This document shows positions 37,093 through 46,600 of a stretch of 64,000 nt of DNA, one piece after another. The notes under the pieces are model-generated. The model was not told the origin of the DNA and did not search any database. It saw nothing but the letters and a program-made list of their open reading frames with translations. The position numbers and the translations under genes were made by a program. Each line of letters starts with the position of its first letter. The stretch's first letter is position 1. The stretch comes from Brevundimonas vesicularis NBRC 12165 (lineage in GTDB: Bacteria; Pseudomonadota; Alphaproteobacteria; Caulobacterales; Caulobacteraceae). The stretch covers positions 102,456 through 166,455 of the forward strand of contig NZ_BCWM01000008.1 in assembly GCF_001592205.1 (NCBI RefSeq). The letters run 5' to 3'.

Positions 37093-40000
37093 ATGCAGTT
37101 CCAGCGCCTCCGGCTCGTCGGCTTCAAGTCGTTCGTCGATCCGGCGGAGGTGCATATCGAATCCGGCCTGACCGGCGTCGTCGGCCCGAACGGCTGCGGC
37201 AAATCCAACGTCCTTGAAAGCCTGCGTTGGGTCATGGGCGCCAACTCGGCCAAGGCCATGCGCGGTCAGGGCATGGACGACGTCATCTTCGCCGGTGCCG
37301 CTGGCCGTCCTCCGCGCAGCCACGCCGAAGTCAGCCTGACTATCGACAACGCGGCTCGCCGCGCGCCCCAGCCCTTTACCGACAGCCCCGTGCTGGAGGT
37401 GTCGCGCCGCATCGACCGGGGCCAGGGTTCGACCTACCGCATCAACGGCAAGGAGGTGCGCGCCCGCGACGTCCAGCTGCTGTTCGCCGACGCCTCGACC
37501 GGCGCCAACTCGCCCGCTCTGGTGCGTCAGGGCCAAATCTCGGAACTGATCGCCGCCAAGCCGCAGAACCGCCGCCGCATCCTGGAAGAGGCGGGCGGCG
37601 TCGCCGGTCTGCACACCCGTCGGCACGAGGCCGAGCTGCGCCTCAAGGCCGCCGAGACCAATCTGGACCGGCTGGACGACATCGGCCGTGAGCTTGAGAC
37701 GGCGCTGAACCGGCTGAAGCGCGAAGCCCGCCAAGCCGAGAAATACAAGAAGATCTCAGCGGAGATCCGCGCCCTTCAGGCCGCCCTGCTCTATGTGAGC
37801 TGGAACGACGCGCGTCTAGCCGCAGAGGCCGCCGCCGCCGAACTGCGCGCGGCCGACGCCGCCGTCGCCGAAACAACGACCGCCGCCGCCGCCGCCCAGA
37901 CGGCCGCCCTGTCCGCCCAGGAAGCCCTGAAGCCCGCGCGGGAGGAGGACGCCGTCGCCTCCGCCCTTCTGCACCGCGCCAGCCTGGAGCGCGATCGGCT
38001 GGACATGGCTGAACAGGCGGCCCGCGCGGAAGTGGATCGCCTAAAGGGCGAGGCCGCCCGCATCGCCGCCGACGCCGCGCGCGAAGACGGCATGGCGGCC
38101 GACGCCCAGCGCGAACTGGACCGGCTCGACAACGAACTGTCCCGGCTGAAGGCCGAGATCGCCGCCGCCCCCGAACGCGGCCCCGAACTGGATAAGGCTC
38201 TGATCGCCGCCGAGGAGGCCCGCAAGGCCGCCGACGGCCAGGTCGAACGGCTGGCGGGGATGCTGGCCGCCGTCGAGGCCCGCGCCAACGCCGAGACGGC
38301 CCGCAAGCGCGACGCCGAGGCCCGACTGGCCCGCGTCACCGCCCAGCACGATCAGGCCCGACGCGAACGCGAGGCTCTGGGGCCGCTGGAAACGCCCGAG
38401 CTGGAAACCGCCCGCCAGGCGCTGGAAACGGCGCAGGCCGACCTCGCCGCGGCGCGCGACGCCGTCGAGGCGGCTGAGGCCACACGCGGCGACCTGGCCC
38501 GCGCCGAACAGGAGGCCCGCACCGCCGCGCGCGCCGCAGAGGACCGGCTGGGCCGACTTCAGACCGAGGCGCGCGGCCTGGCCCAGCTGCTGGTCACCGG
38601 CAAGCGCGACCATCCCCCCGCCTTGGACAAGGTCCGCGCCGACAAGGGCTACGAGGCCGCCCTCGCCGCCGCCCTAGGCGACGATCTGGACGCGGCGCTG
38701 GACGCCAAAGCCGCCGCCTATTGGGGCGGAGCGGATGCGCCCTCCCCGTCCTGGCCCGCCGGTATCACGCCGCTTTCGGATCATGTTCAGGCGCCGGCAC
38801 AGCTGACCGCGCGGCTCGCTTTTTGCGGTGTGGCGCCGAAGGCCGAGGCGGCCCGGCTGGCGGGGCTTCTGCCGCCCGGCGCGCGCCTGGTGACGGTCGA
38901 GGGCGACCTTTATCGCTGGGACGGGTTCGTCAGCCGCGCCGAGGCGCCGCGCCCGGCCGCCGTGCGCCTGGCTCAGCGCACGCGCCTGGCCGAGCTGGAG
39001 GCCGAGATCGACAAGGGCAGACCAGCGCTGGATCAGGCGCAGGCGGCTCAGAAATCGGCGACGGAAGCCTTTCGCGCCGCCGAAGAGACGGTCAAGGCCG
39101 CACGCCTGAAGCCCTTCGCCGCCGAAAAGGCCGTGACCGCCGCCCGCGACCGCGTCGAGACCCTGGCCCGCGAGCAGGCCCGCCGCGAGGCGCGCGCCCA
39201 GGCGTTGGACGACACCGTGACCCGGTTGGCGGCCGACGCAGCCGAGGCGCAAGCGGCCCTGGAAGCCGCCCAGACCCCTGACGCCCCGTCCGAGACGATC
39301 GCCGACCTGCGCGACGAACTGACCGCCGCCCGCGCCACGGCCGACGCCGCCCGCACTGCGGCCCAGACCGCCCGGTCGGACCGCGACGCCGAAGCCCGCG
39401 ATCGTCAGGGCCGCGAGCAGCGGCTGGGCAGCCTGACCCGCGCGCGTGAAGGCTGGGTCACGCGATCCAAGGACAGCGCCGGCCGCGTCTCCGCCTTGGC
39501 CAAGGACGCCGACCGGACCGCCGCCCTGCTGAAGCAGGCCGAGGTCGCGCCCCAGGGCTTCGCCGAGCAGCGCGGCAAGCTGCTGGACACGCTGGTCGCC
39601 GCCGAGCAGAGGAAGCAGGCGGCGTCGGACGCCATGGCCGTCGCCGAGACTGAGGCGACCGAGGCCGACCGCGCGTCGCGCGCCGCCGAAACCGCCGCGT
39701 CGCAGGCCCGCGAGGCCCGCGCCGGCCTGTCCGCCCGCGCCGAGGCCGCCGCCGAGAAGCTGGCCGAGGCCGAGACCACCCTGCGCGAGACGGCGCAGAT
39801 GTCGCCGCAGGAGCTGGGTCAGAAGCTGACCGACGACGCCATCGCCCGCCCGCCCGACGCCGCCGGGGCCGAGAGCCTGCTCTATGGGCTGGAGCGCGAA
39901 CGCGAAGCTCTGGGCGCCGTCAACCTGCGCGCCGAGGACGAGGCGGTCGAATACGGCGAGCGGCTGAACAGCATGAAGTCGGAGCGCATCGACCTGACGC

Positions 40001-40530
40001 AGGCGATCGCCAAGCTGCGCGACGGCATCGACGAGCTGAACGCCGAGGGCCGTGAGCGGCTGGTGGCGGCGTTCGACGTGATCAACGTCAACTTCAAGAC
40101 CCTGTTCGAAGCCCTGTTCGGCGGGGGCCAAGCCGAGCTGAAACTGGTCGAGAGCGACGACCCGCTGGAGGCGGGGCTGGAGATCTACGCCTGCCCGCCC
40201 GGCAAGCGGTTGTCGGTCATGAGCCTGATGAGCGGGGGCGAGCAGGCGCTGACGGCGGCGGCCTTGATCTTCGCCGTCTTTCTGGCCAACCCCGCGCCGG
40301 TCTGCGTGCTGGACGAGGTGGACGCGCCGCTGGACGATGCCAACGTGGACCGCTTCTGCCGGATGCTGCACGAGATGCGCAGCCGCACCGACACCCGCTT
40401 CATCGTCATCACCCACAACCCCGTGACCATGAGCCGGATGGACCGGCTGTACGGCGTCACCATGCCCGAACGCGGCATGAGCCAGCTGGTCAGCGTGGAC
40501 CTGAAACAGGCGGAGACCCTTGTCGCATGA
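37093..40530 (+). CDS. smc: Chromosome segregation protein SMC
   Basis: A 1145-residue SMC ATPase that compacts and aligns sister chromosomes with ScpA and ScpB. Walker [11 protein letters not shown] is at residues 31-40; two long Ala/Arg/Glu-rich coiled coils (about 165-490 and 645-960) flank the hinge (about 495-640); the signature [19 protein letters not shown] and Walker [17 protein letters not shown] are near the C-terminus. Length is typical of alphaproteobacterial SMC. Its stop overlaps the start of the next small gene (ATGA). scpA and scpB are not in the window. Confidence 0.96.
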   Translation: MQFQRLRLVGFKSFVDPAEVHIESGLTGVVGPNGCGKSNVLESLRWVMGANSAKAMRGQGMDDVIFAGAAGRPPRSHAEVSLTIDNAARRAPQPFTDSPVLEVSRRIDRGQGSTYRINGKEVRARDVQLLFADASTGANSPALVRQGQISELIAAKPQNRRRILEEAGGVAGLHTRRHEAELRLKAAETNLDRLDDIGRELETALNRLKREARQAEKYKKISAEIRALQAALLYVSWNDARLAAEAAAAELRAADAAVAETTTAAAAAQTAALSAQEALKPAREEDAVASALLHRASLERDRLDMAEQAARAEVDRLKGEAARIAADAAREDGMAADAQRELDRLDNELSRLKAEIAAAPERGPELDKALIAAEEARKAADGQVERLAGMLAAVEARANAETARKRDAEARLARVTAQHDQARREREALGPLETPELETARQALETAQADLAAARDAVEAAEATRGDLARAEQEARTAARAAEDRLGRLQTEARGLAQLLVTGKRDHPPALDKVRADKGYEAALAAALGDDLDAALDAKAAAYWGGADAPSPSWPAGITPLSDHVQAPAQLTARLAFCGVAPKAEAARLAGLLPPGARLVTVEGDLYRWDGFVSRAEAPRPAAVRLAQRTRLAELEAEIDKGRPALDQAQAAQKSATEAFRAAEETVKAARLKPFAAEKAVTAARDRVETLAREQARREARAQALDDTVTRLAADAAEAQAALEAAQTPDAPSETIADLRDELTAARATADAARTAAQTARSDRDAEARDRQGREQRLGSLTRAREGWVTRSKDSAGRVSALAKDADRTAALLKQAEVAPQGFAEQRGKLLDTLVAAEQRKQAASDAMAVAETEATEADRASRAAETAASQAREARAGLSARAEAAAEKLAEAETTLRETAQMSPQELGQKLTDDAIARPPDAAGAESLLYGLEREREALGAVNLRAEDEAVEYGERLNSMKSERIDLTQAIAKLRDGIDELNAEGRERLVAAFDVINVNFKTLFEALFGGGQAELKLVESDDPLEAGLEIYACPPGKRLSVMSLMSGGEQALTAAALIFAVFLANPAPVCVLDEVDAPLDDANVDRFCRMLHEMRSRTDTRFIVITHNPVTMSRMDRLYGVTMPERGMSQLVSVDLKQAETLVA

Positions 40531-40940
40531 TCGCCCTGCTGCTCGCGCTCGCCGATCCGCAGTTGGTCCCGACCGGCGTGGGACGGTTCGCCATCTATGC
40601 CGACGCGGCCTCGATCGAACGCGAGGGCGACGTGGCGCGGATGCGGGAACTGCAGGTGACCGAGGCCGGGTTCAAGGTCGGAGACGTGACCTATGTCGGG
40701 GGCTGGTCGCGGTGGGCGTTCGACTGTCGCGCGAGGACGGCGGATCGGTTGGACTTCTCCTCTTTGAAGGCGGACGGGACGGAAGGGCCGGCGACGCCCG
40801 ACGCCGCCCCCGCCTATGACGCCGCGCCGGGCGGGGATGCAGCCGAGCTGCTGGCCATCGCCTGCGGAGCCGAACGGCCGGCCCAAGCGCTGACGCTTGA
40901 GCAGGCCATCAGCCAGGGACAAAGGGCGCTGGCGGACTAA
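40527..40940 (+). CDS. Conserved hypothetical protein, surface-adhesin-E-like
   Basis: A 137-residue protein translationally coupled to smc by an ATGA overlap. The start [11 protein letters not shown] is a short hydrophobic stretch that could be a truncated signal peptide. Residues 18-75 ([32 protein letters not shown] and [29 protein letters not shown]) have the tryptophan, cysteine and tyrosine layout of small exported proteins related to surface-adhesin E, with a second cysteine near residue 112. Function is unknown. It ends eleven bases before the left inverted repeat of the DUF559 element. Confidence 0.65.
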   Translation: MIALLLALADPQLVPTGVGRFAIYADAASIEREGDVARMRELQVTEAGFKVGDVTYVGGWSRWAFDCRARTADRLDFSSLKADGTEGPATPDAAPAYDAAPGGDAAELLAIACGAERPAQALTLEQAISQGQRALAD

Positions 40941-40951
40941 GCCTCTTGCCA

Positions 40952-41008
40952 TCTCCCTCCCCTTCAGGGGAGGGTGGTTGAGCGCAGCGAGACCGGGTGG
41001 GGGCGGCC
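40952..41008 (+). repeat. Left inverted repeat of the DUF559 element
   Basis: A 57-bp GC-rich sequence starting TCTCCCTCCCC and ending GGGTGGGGGCGGCC. It contains a small hairpin (CCTCCCC / GGGGAGG) and aligns in reverse orientation, with few differences and one short indel, to 41341-41394. The two copies bracket the decayed DUF559 gene. Confidence 0.75.
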
Positions 41009-41012
41009 CAGA

Positions 41013-41340
41013 ATGGCGAAGATCGCAAAAGCCCGAGCGATGCGAAAAGCCATGAGCCCGCCGGAGGCGAGGCTTTGGTTGGCTCTGCGCGACCTTCGAT
41101 AACAAGGTTTTCATTTCTGACGCCAGCATCCTCTCCTCGGCTATTATGTCGACTTCATTTGTCTCCGACGCGGTTTGGCGGTGGAGGTCGATGGCGGTTC
41201 GCACGAGGGCGTGGCGACTGGGACGCCCGCCGTGACGCCGCATTGGCTCATCACGGCGTAAAGACACTGCGCATAGCGGCCTCCGATGTTCGGGATCGAC
41301 TCCCGGATGTCATGGATTTCATTCTTCGCGAACTGATGGC
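41013..41340 (+). pseudogene. Decayed DUF559-family endonuclease-like gene
   Basis: Three reading frames must be joined to recover the protein. Frame 1 (41013-41102) encodes an N-terminal block with ARAMRKAMSPPEARLWLALR, then stops at TAA. Frame 2 (41121-41216) encodes RQHPLLGYYVDFICLRRGL and AVEVDGGSHEG. Frame 3 (41216-41340) encodes DWDARRDAALAHHGVKTLR and DVRDRLPDVMDFI. In this order they give the DUF559 domain, a PD-(D/E)XK-like endonuclease fold related to very-short-patch repair proteins, with the D-x(n)-E-V-D catalytic pattern still readable. At least two frameshifts and a stop make it non-functional. It sits between inverted repeats, and its 3' end is antisense to the mscS tail. Confidence 0.8.
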
Positions 41341-42494
41341 GGCCGCCCCCACCCGACCGCTTCGCGGCCACCCTCCCCGAGGCGGGGAGGGAGACTAGAG
41401 GGTTCGCCTTGCGGCCATTCGATGCGGTCGCGCGGCAGGGCCTCGCGGCATTCGTCGCGCATGAAGGCCATCAGCTTCTCGCGGATCTCGCAGCGCAGGT
41501 CGAAGGCGACCGGGGCCGAGCGAGCGCTGGCCAGGCAGCGCACCTGAAGCACGCGTTCGGTGATGTCGGTGACCTGCATCACCTGCACGTCGCCGTCCCA
41601 GTGTTTGGACGCCTTGACGATGCCCTCAAAGGCGGTGCGCAGTCGGTCGATGGGCGCTTCGTAGTCCACGTAGAAGAAAGCGACGCCTATCAGACGGGCG
41701 TTCTCGCGCGTCCAGTTCTGGAAGGGCTTGGTGATGAAGTAGGACAGGGGCAGCACCATCCGGCGCCAGTCCCACAGCTTGACCACCACATAGGTCGAGG
41801 TGATCTCCTCGACATTGCCCCACTCGTTCTCGACGATGACGGCGTCGTCCAGACGGATGGGCTGGGTCAGGGCGATCTGGATGCCGGCGACCATGTTCGT
41901 CAGGATCGGCTGAAGCGCCAGACCGGCGATGATGCCGACGACGCCGGCCGAGGCCAGCAGGCTGACGCCCCACTGACGGAAGCCGGCGATGGTCATCAGA
42001 GCAAGGCCCACGGTGACGATGAACAGCACGACCTTGGCCACCCGCTGCAGGATGCGGGTCTGGGTCAAGTGCTTCCTGGCCAGCAGATTGTCCTCGACGG
42101 CGATATTGTACCGCTTGAGGTGCATGACCGACCACATGTCGAGCACGCCCGACGCCATCCAGCCGAGGGTCAGGATGAACAGGAACAGCAGGGCGCTGCG
42201 GATATCCTCGGACGGGCCGGGATCCATCGGCGAGACGGTCACGCCGATGCCGATGCCGATGATGATGATCAGGACGCGCAGCTTGACCCGGGCGCGTTCG
42301 ACCACGCCGCGCCAGAAGAGATCCTTGTTCCGAACCATGCGACGCAGGATGGCGAAGACGATCTTGTGCGTCAGCCAACCGCCGCCGACGAAGACCAGCA
42401 GGACCAGGCCGATGACCGCCCATTCGGGCAGCCAGTCGAACCGGTGCCACAGGGCGCGGATCTGGCGGGTGACGGCGATGATTTCCGGAGGCAT
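41319..42494 (-). CDS. MscS-type mechanosensitive channel
   Basis: A 391-residue inner-membrane channel of the small-conductance mechanosensitive family, releasing solutes on hypo-osmotic shock. Four or five hydrophobic segments precede the pore helix region GVSLLASAGVVGIIAGLALQPILTNMVAGIQIALTQPIRLDDAVIV (about 175-220), where the MscS signature and beta domain begin (NEWGNVEEITSTYVVVKLWDWRRMVLPLSYF). The final 26 residues, from SSLPPRL to SVREE, are encoded by the right inverted repeat and the antisense end of the DUF559 relic. The native protein probably ended near EWPQGEP, so the tail is an acquired extension. Channel domains look intact. Confidence 0.87.
   Translation of the reverse strand: MPPEIIAVTRQIRALWHRFDWLPEWAVIGLVLLVFVGGGWLTHKIVFAILRRMVRNKDLFWRGVVERARVKLRVLIIIIGIGIGVTVSPMDPGPSEDIRSALLFLFILTLGWMASGVLDMWSVMHLKRYNIAVEDNLLARKHLTQTRILQRVAKVVLFIVTVGLALMTIAGFRQWGVSLLASAGVVGIIAGLALQPILTNMVAGIQIALTQPIRLDDAVIVENEWGNVEEITSTYVVVKLWDWRRMVLPLSYFITKPFQNWTRENARLIGVAFFYVDYEAPIDRLRTAFEGIVKASKHWDGDVQVMQVTDITERVLQVRCLASARSAPVAFDLRCEIREKLMAFMRDECREALPRDRIEWPQGEPSSLPPRLGEGGREAVGWGRPPSVREE
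41341..41394 (+). repeat. Right inverted repeat of the DUF559 element
   Basis: A 54-bp sequence GGCCGCCCCCACCC...GGGGAGGGAGA, the reverse complement of 40952-41008 with minor changes. It lies inside the mscS frame and supplies about 20 of its C-terminal residues. Confidence 0.75.
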
Positions 42495-42525
42495 GAGCTT
42501 CCTAACGCGTCAGGCCCGAGAGGGT

Positions 42526-42664
42526 TGATGTCTCCTCCCTGTCGCGAAGCGGTGGGGAGGTGGCGCGGCGCGCCCTTTGCGCCGTGACGGAGGGGTTCTT
42601 TCGGCGTGAAGAGCCCCTCCACCGCTACGCGGTCCCCCTCCCCACACGTGGGGAGGAGACATCA
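42526..42664. repeat. Long imperfect palindromic repeat between mscS and murG
   Basis: The ends TGATGTCTCCTCCC (42526-42539) and GGGAGGAGACATCA (42651-42664) are perfectly complementary. Inside, further GC-rich arms pair imperfectly, including GGAGGGGTTCTT with AAGAGCCCCTCC across a short centre near 42605. The right tip contains the murG stop codon. It shares the style CTCCCC...GGGGAGG with the DUF559 inverted repeats and is probably a member of an intergenic repeat family. As RNA it could act as a terminator or stabiliser of murG mRNA. Confidence 0.7.
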
Positions 42665-43753
42665 TGCACGCCCCGCCATCGCCTCGACGAGGTCGGCCAG
42701 GCGTTGGGCGGCGTCGGGGATGGCGACGCTGCGGGCGGCGGCGGACATGGCCGACAGGCGCGCCGGATCGGACAGGACGCCGGTCAGGGTCGAAGCCAGG
42801 CGATCGACGGTCAGGTCGCCTTCCAGAATGACCTCGGCCGCGCCCGCATCGGTCAGGGCCTTGGCGTTCAGGCGCTGGTGGTCGTCGGTGGCGATCTTTA
42901 GCGGGATCAGGACGGACGGCAGGGCCGCGACCGCCAGTTCGGCGCAGGTCGAGGCGCCGGAGCGGCCGACGACCAGATGCGCCTTGGACAGCCGGTCAGC
43001 CATGTCGCGGAAGAAGGGGGCGACCTCGGCCTCAATCCCGGCCTCCAGATAGATCTGGCGCGCGGCCTCCAGCGTCTCGGGGCGTGACTGCTGCTGCACC
43101 TTCAGGCGGCGACGCAGGGCTTCAGGCAGGGCGGCCAGCGCGCGGGGCGTGGTCTCGGACAGGATGCGGGCGCCCTGGCTGCCGCCGGTCACCAGCACTT
43201 GGATCGGGCCGTCGGCGGCGGGAGCGGCATAGGGGCGGTCAAACAGGGCGCGGATCTCAGCCCGCACCGGCGAGCCGACGACGTGCGAGCGGCCCTGGAC
43301 CTTGGCCGGCGCGCGTTCGAGCGTCGGGAAGGATGAAGCGACCTGACCGACATAGGGGGCCAGGATGCGGTTGGTGCGGCCCAGGACCGCGTTCTGTTCA
43401 TGGATCACCGTCGGTCGCTGGGACGTGACGGCGGCGACCAGGGCCGGGGCGGACGGATAGCCGCCGAAGCCGACGACGACGTCCGCGCCCAGCCGGTCGA
43501 AGGCCGTTCGCGCCTGGACCACGCCCTTGAAGATGGCGACGCCCGCCTTGATCAGGCCCAGCGGGCCGGAGCCGGTGGCGGCGTCCAGCGCCAGCCGTTC
43601 CTCGGCGGGAAAGGCGTGAGCGTATTGTTCGCCCCGGTGATCGGTCGCCAGGACCACGCGCCAGCCGCGCGCCGCCATCTCGCGCGCCAGCGCCTCGGCC
43701 GGGAACATATGGCCGCCGGTGCCGCCGGCGGCGACGACGCAGAGCTTGGTCAT
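42662..43753 (-). CDS. murG: UDP-GlcNAc:undecaprenyl-PP-MurNAc-pentapeptide GlcNAc transferase
   Basis: A 363-residue peripheral inner-membrane GT28 enzyme that converts lipid I to lipid II. The N-terminal glycine-rich loop AAGGTGGHMFPAEALAREM (residues 8-26), the second loop VVVGFGGYPSAPALVAA near 91, VLVTGGSQGARILSETTPRAL near 187 and the donor site VVGRSGASTCAELAVAALPSVLIPL near 257 are all intact. It follows ftsW after a 285-bp gap, unusual in this otherwise tightly packed block. Its stop codon lies inside the palindromic repeat. murC, its normal downstream partner, is 18.8 kb away. Confidence 0.95.
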   Translation of the reverse strand: MTKLCVVAAGGTGGHMFPAEALAREMAARGWRVVLATDHRGEQYAHAFPAEERLALDAATGSGPLGLIKAGVAIFKGVVQARTAFDRLGADVVVGFGGYPSAPALVAAVTSQRPTVIHEQNAVLGRTNRILAPYVGQVASSFPTLERAPAKVQGRSHVVGSPVRAEIRALFDRPYAAPAADGPIQVLVTGGSQGARILSETTPRALAALPEALRRRLKVQQQSRPETLEAARQIYLEAGIEAEVAPFFRDMADRLSKAHLVVGRSGASTCAELAVAALPSVLIPLKIATDDHQRLNAKALTDAGAAEVILEGDLTVDRLASTLTGVLSDPARLSAMSAAARSVAIPDAAQRLADLVEAMAGRA

Positions 43754-43775
43754 GGGCGAGGCTCCGAAAAAGAGG

Positions 43776-43844
43776 GTCTGAATAGTCTGAAGTTCAGACG
43801 GTGGGCAGGCAAAAACACCGTCTAATTCGTCTAATCTGTCTAAT
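43776..43844. repeat. 9-nt-phased GTCTGAA / GTCTAAT motifs in the ftsW-murG gap
   Basis: GTCTGAA occurs at 43776 and 43785, the second copy forming a perfect palindrome with TTCAGAC (43785-43799). GTCTAAT occurs at 43820, 43829 and 43838. Spacing within each set is exactly 9 nt. The array lies 22 to 91 bp upstream of murG and may be a protein-binding array or promoter element. The rest of the 285-bp gap shows nothing I can name. Confidence 0.4.
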
Positions 43845-44038
43845 GTCGGCGATGAACAGTGCGGCGAGGAATGGGGCGGCGACAGGATCGCACGATTTTG
43901 CAGCGTGGGCAGGAGACGGTCGATCGCGAGCGGTAAGCGACGGAAATCGTCCGCATGTTTTCGTCAAAGAAGGCTGGCTAACCGCTCTTTCGTCCTCCTG
44001 CGACTGGCGTAGCGAGATCGCGGGACGACGAAAGAGAA

Positions 44039-45214
44039 CTACAGCAACCGCCGGCCCATGGTCAGGCTGGCGCCGGGTTCGTAGGCGCCGGGTCTGCGCC
44101 GCGTCAGGGCTAGGGCAAAGCCCATGGTCAGGCCCATGGCCAGCATGGAGGAGCCGCCATAGCTGATGAAGGGCAGGGTCATGCCCTTGGTCGGGATCAG
44201 GTTCAGGTTCACCGCGACGTTGATGCAGGCCTGAAGCCCGATCAGCATGAACAGACCCGCCGCCGCCGTCTGCTCGAACGGGTCGGTCAGCTTCATGGCC
44301 CGGCGCATGCCCCGGATGACGATGAAGGCGTAGAGGCTGATCATGATCAGGCTGAGGATCAGGCCGAACTCCTCGGCGCCGACGGAATAGATGAAGTCGG
44401 TGTGCAGGTCGGGCACGCGGCGCTTCATTACGCCCTCGCCGATGCCCCGGCCCAGCAGGCCGCCGGCGCGGATGGCCTCGGAGGCGCTGTCGATCTGGTG
44501 GGTGTCGGTGGTTTCGGGCGAGAAGAAGCGGCTGAGGCGGTCACGCATGTGGCCGAAGACGAAATACAGCGACACCAGCCCCGCCATGCCCAGGCTGGCC
44601 AGAACCGCCATCCATTTGAACGGCACGCCCGCCATGAAGAAGACGGCCATGAAGGTGGTGGTGATCAGAAGCGTCTGGCCGATGTCGGGCTGGATCAGCA
44701 GCAGGGAGACGGTCAGGGCGTAGAAGCCGAATGCGATGGTGACGCCGGGCACCCCTTGGCCCTTTTGCGCCTCGGCGAACATCCAGGCGGCGAAGACAAT
44801 CAGGCCGGGCTTGGCGAACTCGGACGGTTGCAGGCTGAAGGGGCCGAAGTTCACCCAGCGGGCGGCCCCTTTCACCGTATCGCCGATGAACGGCAAGGCC
44901 ATCATCACGACGATGGCGCCGAACAGGGCCAGGACCGCGATGCGTCGCACGCCGCGCGGCGACATCAGCGAGGTCGTCAGCATGATGCTGAGCCCCACGC
45001 CCGAAAAGACCATCATCCGCCAGGAATAGTGGAAGGGGTCGGTGATCGATTCATCGGCCAGGATGGCGGCGGGACTGGAGGCGAAGCTGAGCGCGACGCC
45101 CAGGGCCATCAGGGCGAGGGCCGCACCCAACAGGCCGCGATCCACGGTCCAGAACCACTGTGCCACATGGCTTTGGTCGTTGCGGGAAAAGGCGGGGGTG
45201 TAGGGAGCGCTCAT
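44039..45214 (-). CDS. ftsW: Lipid II polymerase / division protein FtsW
   Basis: A 391-residue SEDS-family glycosyltransferase with about ten transmembrane segments that polymerises lipid II at the septum with FtsI. Family landmarks: ARWVNFGPFSLQPSEFAKPGLIVFAAWMFA near residue 115, LLLIQPDIGQTLLITTTFMAVFFMAG near 160, the catalytic Asp region FIYSVGAEEFGLILSL near 267, and PFISYGGSSMLAMGLTMGFALALTRR near the end. I start at MSAPYTPAF, whose ATG overlaps the murD TGA (ATGA); upstream in-frame sequence is an antisense-like arginine-rich run inside murD. Confidence 0.94.
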   Translation of the reverse strand: MSAPYTPAFSRNDQSHVAQWFWTVDRGLLGAALALMALGVALSFASSPAAILADESITDPFHYSWRMMVFSGVGLSIMLTTSLMSPRGVRRIAVLALFGAIVVMMALPFIGDTVKGAARWVNFGPFSLQPSEFAKPGLIVFAAWMFAEAQKGQGVPGVTIAFGFYALTVSLLLIQPDIGQTLLITTTFMAVFFMAGVPFKWMAVLASLGMAGLVSLYFVFGHMRDRLSRFFSPETTDTHQIDSASEAIRAGGLLGRGIGEGVMKRRVPDLHTDFIYSVGAEEFGLILSLIMISLYAFIVIRGMRRAMKLTDPFEQTAAAGLFMLIGLQACINVAVNLNLIPTKGMTLPFISYGGSSMLAMGLTMGFALALTRRRPGAYEPGASLTMGRRLL

Positions 45215-46596
45215 GACGCGGTTTCCGGGACGGCGCCGAGGGCCAGGACGGCGGCGCGGAAGGCCTCGCCGCGCGCCTCGAAGTCCTTGAACTGATCGAA
45301 GCTGGCGCAGGCGGGGGACAGGAGGACGATCTGCTCGCCGCCGGCAGAGGCCGCATCGGCGGCGGCGGCGGCCACGGCGGCGTCGAGGGTGCGGGCGATG
45401 ACGTGGGGCGTGTCGGCCAGTGTGGCGGCGAAGGCCGGGGCCGCGTCGCCGATCAGATAGGCCTTGGCGATGCGGGGGAAGAGGTCGGCCAGGTCCGCGA
45501 TTCCGCCGGCCTTGGGCACGCCGCCGGCGATCCACAAGACGGACGGATAGGAGGCCAGGGCCTGACGCGCGGCGTCGGCGTTGGTGGCCTTGGAATCGTT
45601 GATGAAGCGCACGGAGCCGAGGCGGCCGACCGCCTCCATCCGGTGGGCCAGGCCGGGGAAGGACAGCAGGCCGGCGACGGCGGCGTCGTGATCGAGACCA
45701 AGGGCGCGCGCGGTCGCATAGGCGAAGGCGGCGTTCTGGGCGTTGTGGCGGCCGGGAAGCGAGCGCGCGGCGGTGAGATCGGCGACCAGTTCGCTATCCT
45801 TCAGAACAGCGCCCGACTGCGCGACATAGCCTTCTGCTCTCTGTGAGGGGTGGGTCGAGATGACGGTGGCGCGATCTGACAGGTCACGCGCAATCTGCTG
45901 CCCCCAGGTATCGTCCACGCCCACCAGGGCCACACCATCCGGTCCCTGATTGGCGAAGATGCGCGCCTTGGCCGCGACATAGCCGTCCATGCCGCCGTGG
46001 CGGTCCAGGTGGTCGGGGCTGATGTTGGTCAGGATGGCGACATCGGGGGCGAAAGTGGTGGTCAGGTCCAGCTGATAGCTGGAGACCTCGATCACATAAA
46101 CGGCGTCGGGCGTCGGTTCGGGCAGCGCCAGGACGCCGACGCCGATATTGCCGCCGACGTGGACCGTCAGGCCCGCCGACTTCAGCACCCAGCCGATCAG
46201 GGCGGTGGTGGTGGACTTGCCGTTCGTGCCGGTGATGGCGACGACGCGCGGCCGCTGATCCTTCGGCCGGTCGGCCAGGGCGCGGGCGAACAGTTCGATG
46301 TCGCCGAGGACGGGCACGCCGGCCGCGCGGGCCAGGTCCACGGTCCAGTGCGGCCTGGGATGGGTCAGGGGCGCGCCGGGCGACAGGACAATGGCGGCGA
46401 AGTCGGACCAGTCGGCGGCCGCCAGGTCCTCGACCGTGAAGCCCTCGCCTTTCGCCTGCGCGCGGCCGGCCTCGCCGTCGTCCCACAGGATCGGGATCGC
46501 GCCCCCGGCCTGAAGGGCGCGCGCGGCCGTAATCCCCGACCGTCCCAGGCCGAAGACCGCGACCCGCCTGCCTTCAAAGCCGGGAACGGGGATCAT
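45211..46596 (-). CDS. murD: UDP-N-acetylmuramoylalanine--D-glutamate ligase
   Basis: A 461-residue Mur ligase adding D-Glu to UDP-MurNAc-L-Ala. Blocks: RRVAVFGLGRSGITAARALQAGG at 10-32, the P-loop VVAITGTNGKSTTTALIGWVLKSAG near 118-142, LTNISPDHLDRHGGMDGYVAAKARIFANQ near 185 and INDSKATNADAARQAL near 328. The active-site lysine region and the C-terminal domain are intact. The ATG lies 4 bp after the mraY stop, and the stop overlaps the ftsW start by four bases. Confidence 0.95.
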   Translation of the reverse strand: MIPVPGFEGRRVAVFGLGRSGITAARALQAGGAIPILWDDGEAGRAQAKGEGFTVEDLAAADWSDFAAIVLSPGAPLTHPRPHWTVDLARAAGVPVLGDIELFARALADRPKDQRPRVVAITGTNGKSTTTALIGWVLKSAGLTVHVGGNIGVGVLALPEPTPDAVYVIEVSSYQLDLTTTFAPDVAILTNISPDHLDRHGGMDGYVAAKARIFANQGPDGVALVGVDDTWGQQIARDLSDRATVISTHPSQRAEGYVAQSGAVLKDSELVADLTAARSLPGRHNAQNAAFAYATARALGLDHDAAVAGLLSFPGLAHRMEAVGRLGSVRFINDSKATNADAARQALASYPSVLWIAGGVPKAGGIADLADLFPRIAKAYLIGDAAPAFAATLADTPHVIARTLDAAVAAAAADAASAGGEQIVLLSPACASFDQFKDFEARGEAFRAAVLALGAVPETAS

Positions 46597-46600
46597 CGGA

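Noticed and set aside
38674..40416. A 580-codon frame antisense to smc
   Set aside because: Gly/Leu/Arg-rich shadow of the smc coiled coil; smc itself has all ATPase motifs.
40997..41398. A 133-codon frame as an intact gene at the DUF559 locus
   Set aside because: Only its last third matches the DUF559 domain; the start and middle of the domain are in two other frames, so it is a pseudogene.
43820..43844. Three GTCTAAT copies as a CRISPR-like array
   Set aside because: Units are 9 nt with 2-nt spacers and no cas genes; far too short for CRISPR. No CRISPR array is present in the window.
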